Source of the DNA: Imbricaverruca yamaguchii
Lineage: Eukaryota; Arthropoda; Thecostraca; Neoverrucidae
Direction: 5' to 3'
Length of the DNA: 64,000 nt
NCBI GenBank assembly: GCA_034440575.1
Contig: JAOTOL010001605.1
Coordinates: 798,501-862,500, forward strand
Below, piece by piece: positions 44,346-54,259 of this stretch; position 1 is the stretch's first letter; each line of letters opens with the position of its first letter. The translations under genes were made by a program, and so were the position numbers. The notes under the pieces were generated by a model. That model saw only the letters and a list, made by a program, of their open reading frames with translations. It did no database searches and was not told where the DNA came from.

Positions 44346-46099
44346 AAAATATGGTTTATTGTGCGGAGATTTTTTATATTTTTCTATAAAAAAAAATTTT
44401 TAAAATTTCTTCTCCCCCCCCAACCAAACAAATTAAAAACACACAAAAAAAATATCCCCCTTTATAAACAAAAATTATAAATTAAAAATTTAATTTTATT
44501 TATTGTGAGAGAAAGACCATTGTATAAGAGAGATAGCTCCCCGGCGGAAAAGAAGGCTCGCAGATGGCCAAAAAGGTCCCCGGGAAATAACAAGGCCACT
44601 GAGATAGGAAAGGTTGTGTATAATTTGGAAGAGGAGGAACCTGGGGGAGAAGAGGAGTCTGCCAGGAGATAAGATGCCCCCTTAAGATGGGAGAAGTTCA
44701 AATTGAAACGCAGAGCAAGATGTTCCCAAGACGTGAAAGGAGGCCCCTAATTTGAAAAAGGACTCTAAAAGAGAAATGAAGGCCCTGCCGGACTCGAGAG
44801 GAGTCCCCCAAAAAGGAGTAGGTCTACAGGACTGAATGAGGGCCCGAAGACCGGAAAGATTTCCAAGAAAATGAGAGGAGGCCCTTAAGATGGGAGTGGT
44901 AACAGGTATGAAGAGGTGTGAGGTTTCCAAAATTGAAGATTTCCTCAAGACTGGTAAGGCTTTGCCAGGATAAAGGAGGAAGCCCACGAGGCGTGGCAGG
45001 AGGCCCCTAATTTGGCAGATAATGCCCCTGGAACATGAGAGGAAGCCCCATGCCATGATAAAGGGCCCCAGGATGTAAGAGAGGGCCCTTCAAAACGAGA
45101 GAGGAGGACATTGAATATGGAGGAGGGTAGGACATAAGACGTTGAAAACCGGTAAAGAGGCTCCAGGAAATGGGACGGGATACTTATGGCGCGAGATGAG
45201 GCCTATAATTTGAGGGAAAAAAAACCTAAGAAATGGTATAAGTCGTGCCGGGGTGTTTCAAAATTAGGGTATGGACCCAAAAAAATCCGGCCGGGGCCCC
45301 TGAAAATCACGCTGAGCCTGGGTGTGCCAAAAATGTACGACCGGACCATGAAAATCAATATAGTGGCACGACGAGTCGTACCATTCCACAACAGTCTCAT
45401 TGAGACCAAAACAAATGAAGCCGGGGAAACGAAAAACACTTCGGACATGGGTCCAACTCTGAAAAACACTCACAAAAACACAAAAAAAAAACACAAAAAC
45501 ACTCCAACTCCGTGGCCCAACAATGACGCCAAAAAACATAAAACGTTTTAGACCCAAAAAAGTGTCGAGGCAGCTAAAGCTTGCGCACTAGGGATCCAAG
45601 CAAATGACGTCGGAGCCCAAAAGATCATATTGGACTATATAAAAAAATCACGTCGCAGCCTTTCAAAATCACCTTGGAGGCCCAGAAGGGCGCACCGGGC
45701 CCCAAAATTTGCAGCTGCCCCAAAAATCAATTTTTAACCGGGATGTCACTCTGGCACAAAAACATACTCCTTCAGTAGCCGCAGTGGCATTATCAAAGGG
45801 GCAAATGCCCCCTCTATCCTGAGAGGCATAAGCTCCCAAGAATCGTGCCGGGGCTCCAAAACTCGCGCTGGGGCCACCAAAATTCGCGTCGGTCTACCAG
45901 AATTCGCGCAGGGGTCTCCAAATAAGTACTTCGGGCCCCCGAAAACTCGTTCCGAGGCTCGAAAACTTGCAATAGGAACCGCCAAAATCACGTTGGGTAA
46001 CAGCTAAGTACAACGCTTCCCACAAACTCGAATCTGTCCCCCAAAATATCGCGCTCGTGAACCCACAATTCCCATCGGTAGTCCCGTCGAAGCTCCACA

Positions 46100-48135
46100 A
46101 AATTGGCGTCTAGGCCTACACGTAAGAACACCGTGACCACAAAAACCGAATCGGTACCCGAAAAAAAAAGCTGGAGCCTTCCAAAATAAGAATGGATTCA
46201 ACAAAATAAATGTCCGGTTCAAGAAAATGGTTCTGGATCACCGAACATGCTACCAGATGCCTTAACAAATTGCTTATGGCACTGAAAAACATACCGTATC
46301 TAAAAAATCGAGGTGAGATGCAAAAACGTGGCGCCAGGGACTCGAAAAATCATGCCCGGATTCGGACTTTCCAAAAAAAATCTTCAAAATCCTCAAAAAT
46401 ATAATTGAGCCCAGAAAACTGGTGTTGGGTCCCTGGAACCACGCGCCTAGGCGCGATAAATCGCGCTGGAACTAAGAAGCACCGCACCGAAGCCACAAAA
46501 TCGTACTGGAGCACCACAAATGTGCGTCAGAAGCCCCAAATAAACACAACAGGAACCTAAGAGCACAACGGGAGCCGACAATACAACTGACCCTCCAAAA
46601 CGCACATAGTCTCCCAAAAAGCGACAGGACGTTGCAGCCATAAATAAACATACCTGGGCCTCTAAAAAAAATACACAAGAAGCTCGTAAGGCACACAGAG
46701 GGCATAAGGACGCACCATGGCCTGAAAAAGAGGCTGGGCCGTAAATGACAACATGGTTCCACAACGACCAAAAACAGAAGTTGTCGGGATCTTAACGCCG
46801 ACAAGTAAACTATCGGTGTGGGTCCCCAAAAACAACAACACACTAAAACGAGGAGGGGTTTCGAAAATTATTAAGGCCGCAAAGGAAAAAAAAAAAGAGG
46901 GAACAAAGAACACCGAGGAAGGGCCCAGGTTCGATATCCATTCTGGGAGGATGGTAACATAGATATCAGGTGCATCAAAGCTGAGCGGAATCTGAATTTC
47001 ATAACTACCAGAAAATGTGGGAGGTAGGGAATTAATGATCGGATTTCGTTACTGGACTTTTCGCGGCGAACGCCCGTACTCAGTACTAAGCATTCCAGCA
47101 CGTCAAATATAGCGCAAGTCATCATGTGGCAGTAATTGGCAAAAGGTAGAAAGCCTAGCAGAAACCGTAGCATCACACGAAGTGTGGCGAATGCGCCGAA
47201 TGCGCAAGACGAGTGTGCACGTGCACGGACGTTGGCGCCGTGGCGACCGGGTGATATGAACTGGAATACCTGAAATTGGGAAATTGTATATTTCGAAGTG
47301 ATGGGTAATATATTTTTAATTGAAGTTAGGGGTTTCACACATTTTCCTCCTGACATTAAAACTCCTGCTAGTTTTAGTGTTTTGCTGCTTTTTATGCACC
47401 GAGGATATTTTTACGTGTCAGGGCGTTTTCGAAGATCCCGATGTGCTCAATTAGCTCTTGGTCCCTTTGTTAGATTTGGAACCATTTTGTTTTTTGTGGT
47501 TCCAACCACTTTTTTGACCATGCCAACCATGCCAACCCTTGTGCGTTTGCATGGTCCCGGCGTGCCTTGAGAGCTTCCAGTATATTTCTTTTTAGAGCTC
47601 CATGTATGTTTATTTGGGGCTGCAACGCAAGTTTTAAGGCCCTGTCGCTTTTTGGGAGATTGTGTCTTTAGAGCGTCAGTTGCGTTTTCGGCTCCCGTTG
47701 TGCTCTTGGGGTCCCGCTGTGTTTATTTTGGGCTTCTAACGAACATTTGTGGGCCCTACTTCGGCTTTGGGGCTTCGGTGCGATTTTTCTGTGTCCCACT
47801 GCCTGACTTATCGCTCCTGGTACCCAACGCCAGTTTTCTGGGCTCAATGCGATTTTTGTGGATCTTTTCTGATTTTTTCAAATCTCTCAAAAGTCCTAAT
47901 TCCGGCCCGTCATTTCGAGACCCTGACGCCATGTATTTGCATCCCATCTATATTTTTTTAGATTCGGTATGTTTTTGACAGCGTACACAATCTGTGAAGG
48001 AATCTGGTAATACGTTCTGTGCTCCAGAGCCATTTTACTGACCCTGACGTTTATTTTTTGGAATCCCTCCTTATTTTAGAGGGCTCCAGCTTGACATTTT
48101 CGGATAGCGATCCGGTTGTTGTGGTATAGGTGCAA
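46100..48135. repeat. Large imperfect inverted duplication, ~830-bp arms
   Basis: The reverse complement of about 46100-46930 matches about 47300-48135. Shared landmarks are TGTTTATTT with GGGCTGCAACG, CCTGTCGCTTTTTGGGAGA, CGGCTCCCGTTGTGCTCTT, GTTTTCTGGGCTCAAT, TTTTTTAGAT(A/T)CGGTATG and GAGGGCTCCAGCTT. Identity is about 70% by eye. The ~370-bp centre does not pair. Confidence 0.8.
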
Positions 48136-48665
48136 TTTCAGCAGTGTGTGTTGATTTATCACGGGATACCAAAACAACACCGTGGAGTTGGGTGGGGGAA
48201 TTAGGGTTGACATCCGACGAATCAGGGAAGATAGTGAGTGGTTAAGCCCTTCCACAGGATAATTCAGTTGATCACTAACCATTTCATTTCGATAGGTCCC
48301 CTTTGACAAAATAGCGGACAAAATCCCAGACGCGTGAACTCATTCGCGATTTTTATTATTATTTTAGCTTGTTTGACAGGAGCCTTGCAGCCAGCACCAA
48401 ATGTTATAAAAATTTGCAAATTCCTAAGATTCAGATCAGAAAACCAATGTAACCCACGTCTTGTTGATCACTTTAGCTTTGCATAGGGCATCAAGCTGGT
48501 GGTAATTTAGGTATTTATCCATATATTACGTATTTATGCCTTGGTATGGCCCAGTTTTCAGCGAAAAAAAATTATTATTCCTATTGCGTGTTGAGTAAAT
48601 AATGCACCATGCCAATAACAAACAGTGCATTAATATGAAATCATGTTTCCCATTCTCGAACCATA
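48136..48665. other. Unassigned sequence
   Basis: Nothing recognised beyond the right arm of the inverted duplication. Confidence 0.35.
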
Positions 48666-48775
48666 CTAAGGGTCTAAAAGCAATAGGAGGCCCTAACACA
48701 ATGGAGGCCCCTTTTCTGGGAATAGGAGGCTCCCTTTCGACCTTGCCCCCCTGGAAGAGTTTCGTGGAGATGCCA

Positions 48776-48991
<216 letters not shown>

Positions 48992-49235
48992 ATGCAGCTA
49001 ACTCATGCACTGCGTCATATACATACTTCATATTTTACCAACATCGTTTTTAAACCAGACTTTAGTTAAACAAACCAACATAATGCAACGAAAAGCCAAC
49101 TGAAACATGCCTGATTTGGTGGCGCGTCAATCAAGCTGTGTACGACCTTGCTCAGTGTCCAACAGAAGTAGACAACTAGCTAGTTGGACTGTTCAGGGGG
49201 AGCACACGACACTCGACAGGTATGGCGCTCTTTGA

Positions 49236-49240
49236 GAACG

Positions 49241-49288
<48 letters not shown>
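49236..49288. repeat. (GT)n microsatellite
   Basis: About 25 GT dinucleotides abutting the 3' tail of a minus-strand SINE. Confidence 0.97.
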
Positions 49289-49289
<1 letters not shown>

Positions 49290-49470
49290 GTTTGTTTATT
49301 TGTTGGTTCACGACACACTTTATGCACATTCACGGCTAATAGCGCCGCCCACACTGTTTCGCCGGTGGGCCGCGGGATTTGGAAATGTCCTGCGTGGCGC
49401 TAGAGTCGAACCCGGGACCTTTGGTACCCAAAGCCCGACACCTTAACCACTCGGCCATCCCCGCCCCTGT
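49289..49470 (-). mobile_element. SINE-A, tRNA(Ser/Leu)-like, minus strand
   Basis: On the minus strand the head GGGGCGGGGATGGCCGAGTG carries a perfect pol III A box (TGGCCGAGTGG, 49457-49447). B box GTTCGACTC lies at 49411-49403. The body CCCGCGGCCCACCGGCGAA and tail GTGAATGTGCATAAAGTG, CAAATAAACAAACA follow. About 85-90% identical to the copy at 60.17 kb. The D-arm-like head resembles class II (Ser/Leu) tRNA. Both flanks are GT-rich, so it may have inserted in or near a microsatellite. Confidence 0.9.
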
Positions 49471-49506
49471 GTGAGTATATATATATATATATATTTTTTT
49501 TTGTTG

Positions 49507-49510
<4 letters not shown>

Positions 49511-49553
<43 letters not shown>
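49511..49553. repeat. (GT)n microsatellite
   Basis: About 21 GT dinucleotides beyond a (TA)n and poly-T stretch on the head side of SINE-A. Confidence 0.97.
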
Positions 49554-49554
<1 letters not shown>

Positions 49555-49815
49555 CGTGGCACGTGCAGTCCTGTCTGTCGGACCTGTCGCCCCGAGAGTC
49601 GCCGGCATTCCACAGCCCGGCCGACAAACACTGGGTCAGGCGTGACTCGCGTCCGCCGCCAGCGGTGCTGACGACTCCCCCTCCCCGCCCCCACGGCGCG
49701 CGTCACCAGCCGGCCGGCCCGCGACGTGGTGACGTCACCGCGGTCCAGCGAGCCGGCGCCGGCGGGCTGACATCACCGCCTGCCGCCCCCGGCGGGCGGC
49801 GCCGGCGGCGGTGCG

Positions 49816-49965
49816 GCTACCCCGGCCACAGCAGCCCTGTCGAGTCCTGGCGCCAGCACCCTCGACGGCCGGGGAAGTCACCCGGCCACAGCAGCCCTGT
49901 CGAGTCCTGGCGCCAGCACCCTCGACGGCCGGGGAAGTCACCCCGGCCACAGCAGCCCTGACCAG
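49816..49965. repeat. 60-bp tandem repeat, 2.5 copies
   Basis: Unit CCCGGCCACAGCAGCCCTGT, CGAGTCCTGGCGCCAGCACC, CTCGACGGCCGGGGAAGTCA. The second copy is nearly identical; the third is truncated and diverged. Confidence 0.93.
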
Positions 49966-50051
49966 TCCTGGTGTCTCCGACAGCGGAGGCAGCAGCTTCC
50001 TCTGGGTCGTTGCGGCGCGGTCACGGCGCGCTCCTACGTGTCACCCGTCGA

Positions 50052-50120
50052 TAGTCTTAACAAATGGCAGCAGATAACAAATGTCTCAACAAATGGCAGC
50101 AGATGGCAGCACATGACAGC
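50052..50120. repeat. Short ACAAATGGCAGCAGAT repeat
   Basis: About four imperfect copies of AACAAATGGCAGCAGAT / GATGGCAGCACATGACAGCA. Confidence 0.75.
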
Positions 50121-50149
50121 AGATGACCATCATAGCCTTGGAGCCAGTG

Positions 50150-50705
50150 CAGCAGTGCTGGCGCCAGTATATTAGTATATAGTATTGGAGTCAGCGTGCC
50201 GATCGTAATGCTAATGACTGCACCAATAGTCCCCAGTGCCTGCATCAGTGTCCTGGTATTGGAGCCAGTGAGCCGATCGTAATGTCAATGACTGTACCAA
50301 TAGTCCTCAGTGCTGGCGCCAGCGTCTTAGTATTGGAGCCAGTGAGCCGATCGTAATGTCAATGACTGTACCAGTAGCCCTCAGTGCCTGCGCCAGTGTC
50401 CTAGTACTGGAGCCAGTGAGCCGATCGTAATGTCAATGACTGTACCAATAGTCCTCAGTGCCTGCGCCAGTGTCTTAGTATTGGAGCCAGTGAGCCGATC
50501 GTAATGTCAATGACTGTACCAATAGTCCTCAGTGCCTGCGCCAGTGTCTTAGTATTGGAGCCAGTGAGCCGATCGTAATGTCAATGACTGTACCAATAGT
50601 CCTCAGTGCCTGCGCCAGTGTCCTAGTATTGGAGCCAGTGAGCCGATCGTGATGCCCGTGACTGTACCAGCAGTCGTCAGCTCTGGCGCCGGTGCGTCAG
50701 CTGGC
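50150..50705. repeat. 74-bp minisatellite, about 7.5 copies
   Basis: Unit TATTGGAGCCAGTGAGCCGA, TCGTAATGTCAATGACTGTA, CCAATAGTCCTCAGTGCCTG, CGCCAGTGTCTTAG. Outer units are diverged on both sides (first GTATTGGAGTCAGCGTGCC, last GTGATGCCCGTGACTG). No frame is favoured. Confidence 0.93.
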
Positions 50706-51954
50706 GCCGGCGGCGCCAGACCGGCCCTCCGATGACAAACTGTGCAGTCCATCCGATGACGTGGCCACCCGCGGTTGTAACCTCCAAGTACGGACGCGTT
50801 CCTCCAGACAGTACATATTTGGGTCGGTGCGTCTGGGCAGCTGTCTGCTTCACGTGGGCTTGCGGAGCTGTCACTTTGCGAGGCGTGCTTTTCTCCCAAC
50901 AGCACTGCTTTATTTGTAGCGCTGGTATCGACCATTACCGGGATATTCATGTGTGCATGTACGATGTAGATAATGCAGCAACGCCACGTTTGGACCAGTT
51001 GCTTCACCTGTGGTCGAACGTGTTGCCCATGTAAGGACTTCGATTGCACGTCAATCAGTAGGGCGATTCATTTTTGCACTTTTTCCTCAGATCTTCGACA
51101 TTTCCGGGCATCATTCGATGCGTTTTTCATGCTGAGTTCAAATTGTGCATTGCTTTGTGAAACTCGACACCGTGGGAGACAGATCTGACTCAATATCAAG
51201 GAGTGCCGTGGGGCTTCACTGGAAAGATGTGTCAAAGGAGAATATTTACGGCCGAAGAGAAACGAAATTGAAATTTCATAGGCAGAAGAAATCGGGGCAC
51301 ATAGATATCATAAGCAATGCGGTGTCATATGCTACTGTGGAAGAATGAGTGATTGTCATTCATTGGTGGTAAGTTGTGCAGGTAACAATGTCTAGGAAAC
51401 TGTCTGTCCACCTCAACACACGACTGCTCCATTGATGAGTGTGCGAACAGGCACGTATGTTGATGCTGCAAAGCATGAAAGCTAATCACGGACAACTGAA
51501 ATATGCTACTAACTGCATGCTGGTGTTTGTTTCTATACTCTGAATGAAATGCTCGTAGGTCTGGCATGACATATCTATGTTCTAGCACATATGGCCTGTT
51601 AACTATCTAGGGTGATTGCAAGTGAATACATTCTTTTTTTAAATCTGCAACAAATCCGGTTTTACCCACCCTACACTTTTGGAAATTTATTGGAAAACCG
51701 ACGGACACTCCCACCCGCCACGGATATGGATTGGATTGGCCCACACGGCCACGGATTGGAATGAATCCGACGATTCCAGTCCGTGCCTACGCCCTGCCTG
51801 TGACCTCAGCCACCGCCGTGACGTACGGCCCGCGCCAGCACGGCACCGCCCCGGGCGGCCGCTCGTGTTGCGGGCGCCGTGCGGCTGTGACCGCGTGCGC
51901 TTCGTTCGAAGTCTTCCAGGGAGGTGTGCGTCAGAGCCGCGAGCATTCAGCACC
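50706..51954. other. Unassigned sequence
   Basis: No domain-bearing exon seen. Short open frames at 50692-51034 and 51679-52261 show neither motifs nor good splice contexts. Confidence 0.35.
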
Positions 51955-52125
51955 ACTCGTAGTTGTTATCGGTTTCACGACACCTCGACAGCTGAGTCGT
52001 GTAGCGTCGCCAATCTCTCACGCCGACTGGCTGCGAGCGAATGGTAGCGACAGGTTAGGCTCGAACGCGCAATCTTTCGATTGTGAGACAGGCAACTTAC
52101 CCCTAGACTACTCGTCCCCCTTTTC
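51955..52125 (-). mobile_element. SINE-B, tRNA-like, minus strand
   Basis: On the minus strand TAGTCTAGGGG (52110-52100) fits a pol III A box and GTTCGAGCC (52066-52058) a B box, 44 bases apart as in tRNAs. Downstream on that strand, TTGGCGACGCTACACGACTC and GTCGTGAAA match the other SINE-B copies. Target duplications were not resolved. Confidence 0.65.
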
Positions 52126-52341
52126 AGTATCACTCATGGTGCGGTCACGGCTGTGGGGTCCGATCTTCAAGCGAATGGAAAGCCACCTTCACTTGTTTTT
52201 TGTTTGCATGCAACGTCGTAGGATGAACGTGTATATAAATATAAATATGTTATGTAGATAACAGGAAAGATAAGTCGAGTGAAGAGGGATAATTGACGTC
52301 ATATTCACCTTCCTGTTCTGCGCACTGTAATCAAGTCAATT

Positions 52342-52731
52342 TTGTTTAGAACTGAACTTAGTGCGGGCGATGCGTATGTATTTCGATTTTGCATGGAATT
52401 GAAGAAGCATACACAGGACGGAAAAGAATATGGGTTAAGCGACCCGATGCCAGCGTACTTCGGGAAACATTACGTGAGGAAGCTGTCAAAAGAAGAAACA
52501 GTTCACAATCCTTATGGAATTGTACTGAGAGAAATGCTACCATACTTTGCATCCGCGTATTATGCAAAGGAAGAAATAGAAAGCAACATGAGAATCCACG
52601 TCGGGAAAACAGAATCGAATCATGTGGACCAATTTTCAGAAAATTATATACCAACCTTCAAAGCAAGTAGCATGAACAAGGATGATATCTGCAGATCTGC
52701 AAAACTACACCCCAAGTCCACGCACAATTGA
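52342..52731 (+). other. 129-aa open frame, unrecognised
   Basis: This frame is longer than expected in non-repetitive AT-rich DNA. It starts at a TTG-preceded ATG-like position (first codons MFRTELSAGDAYVF) and ends ...KLHPKSTHN. The residues look protein-like (DPMPAYFGKHYVRKLSKEE, MLPYFASAYYAKEEIES) but match no family I can name. A second frame on the same strand (52389-52670, RKRIWVKRPDAS) also runs long, so this may be a decayed transposase or a retrocopy. No splice sites or promoter are evident. Confidence 0.3.
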
Positions 52732-53209
52732 GCAATATCTGATCTTGATTTATGGTGCATGATACTCTGCTGAACTTGACCTGCCCGTAGGTCATTGGTC
52801 CATTCCCGGGCTTTGTCCCTTGATCTAGTCCCTCCGCTACGTTCTCAGCTCCCATTGACCGGCGCCGTCCACAGGTCACGCTCTATGGTTCCGATCCTTT
52901 GTCTAGTTACCTTATTTCTCTACCCGGTCCTGTTGCCCAATCTGGTTTTACGGTTCCGACCTCAGCTCCCGTTCACCAGTTCAGTCCCTCGGTCCCTCTC
53001 CCTGGTCCCGTTCCTCCGTCCATTGCTCTTGTGCTTCACGTCTGGTAACCGGTTCCGTCTGCCAGTTCCGTTCCGTTTTATTTTCCACGCGACTTTGTCC
53101 ATTGGACTTTTATCCATTTCAACTTTGTCTAAATAATTAGTGACAACATAGTTTTCTCTGTAAGTGACCCAGCCTCCCACCGTCGTTTATAATTCGCTGT
53201 ATTAATCCC
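52732..53209. other. Unassigned, degenerate GTTCCGTTC-type repeats
   Basis: GGTTCCG, CGGTCC and CAGTTCC motifs recur irregularly from 52800 to 53075, suggesting an old short-period repeat. Confidence 0.4.
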
Positions 53210-53542
53210 CTCCGATGACACCGAAATGGCACCGAAATGACAGGCGCGTTTTGGAGGACGCCGATGTGTCTATTAAGTTCATGCGTGAGTGCCAAGGCTT
53301 TAGAATGATTTCAGTGCCCTAAGTATTTTATCTTTCGAAGAACCTATTTATTTTTTTCCGGGCCCCGGGTTGATTCTGTGGTGGTCCAAACATATTTGGG
53401 TTCCGATGCGATCATTTCGGGGCCCCAGCGTGGTTTTTCCTAGCGCCGGCGCAAACTGAGAGCTCCGGCACGATCCGTTTGGGCCCATCACCTCTCAGGG
53501 GAGTGACTTGCCCATTTCACCCCGTCCTTCAGCACACCACTG
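53210..53542 (-). repeat. Composite-element family copy, end at 53542
   Basis: On the minus strand it starts CAGTGGTGTGCTGAAGGACG and has GGGCAAGTCACTCCCC, then G-rich/A-rich ~30-bp units like the 45-48 kb interior. Same family as the end at 54259. Confidence 0.55.
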
Positions 53543-53559
53543 CAAAGACACTCTATCTA

Positions 53560-53818
53560 TCTTTTGTCCATCCATCTGTCCGTCTGTCCATCTGTAAATT
53601 TGTCCATCTGTCCATCTGTCCATCTGTCCATCTGTCCATCTGTCCATCTGTCCATCTGTCCATCTGTCCATCTGTCCATCTGTCCATCTGTCCATCTGTC
53701 CATCTGTCCATCTGTCCATCTGTCCATCTGTCCATCTGTCCATCTGCCCATCTGTCCATCTGTCCATCTGTCCATCTGTCCATCTGTCCATCCGTCCATT
53801 TGTCCATCTGTCCATCTC
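53560..53818. repeat. 8-bp tandem repeat (CATCTGTC)n
   Basis: About 32 copies of CATCTGTC with rare variants (CATCTGCC, CATCCGTC, CATTTGTC). Eight is not divisible by three, so three frames read PSVHLSIC-like runs. Confidence 0.97.
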
Positions 53819-54259
53819 TTTGTGCACTTTTTGTCGCTAAAGGGTAGGTGGTCGGGCCACGCTCCCTTGGCTGCACCTCCGCAAAGATATGTAAATCATA
53901 TTCCAGCTTTCGGGGCCCCAAAGCGTGTTGTCGAGGCCCCGAAGCTAGTCTTGTTTGGGGGCCTCTGCTGACTGAAGTTCGGAACACGGGTCGATTTGAC
54001 GAGTCCCGGTATGATTTTTCTGGTCGAGGTGCGAGTTTTCTGGACTCGAAGACAAGGTTCTGGGCCTGGACGGGAAAATGTATGGGCCTCGCGAAATTTT
54101 TTGTAACCGCTTTTGACTTTTAGAGCTCCGGCGCGACATTTTGGGGTCCCTCAGCATATTTTTTTTTCGTGGCCAGGCGTCACTTTTTGGAGGCCCGCCA
54201 CTTCTGAGGTGAGGGGTGGGAGAGGAATTGCCCTATATGCCCTCCTTCAGGTACCACTG
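53819..54259 (-). repeat. Composite-element family copy, end at 54259
   Basis: On the minus strand it starts CAGTGGTACCTGAAGGAGGG, then CATATAGGGCAATTCCTCTC, followed by the degenerate ~30-bp units (in plus orientation CGGGGCCCCAAAGCG, GAGGCCCCGAAGC, GGGTCCCTCAGC). The terminal CAGTGG...GGGCAATT agrees with the 42.22-kb end CAGGGGCG...GGGCAATT. Confidence 0.55.

Larger units (their letters stand above)
42566..46760. repeat. Degenerate ~30-bp repeat (interrupted by a LINE)
   Basis: Blocks 42566-42911 and 44500-45200 share AGGAGGCCCCTAATTTG and AAAAAGGA spaced by ~30 bp. 45200-46760 continues with CCGGGGCCCCTGAAAATCAC-type units (GGGGCTCCAAAACTCGCG, GGGGCCACCAAAATTCGCG). Identity between units is low. 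No frame is conserved. Confidence 0.7.

Noticed and set aside
51955..52125. Functional tRNA gene on the minus strand
   Set aside because: No matching acceptor stem; the downstream sequence is shared with two other dispersed copies, as expected for a SINE.
53564..53987. 135-144-aa frames through the 8-bp repeat
   Set aside because: Simple-repeat products in all frames.
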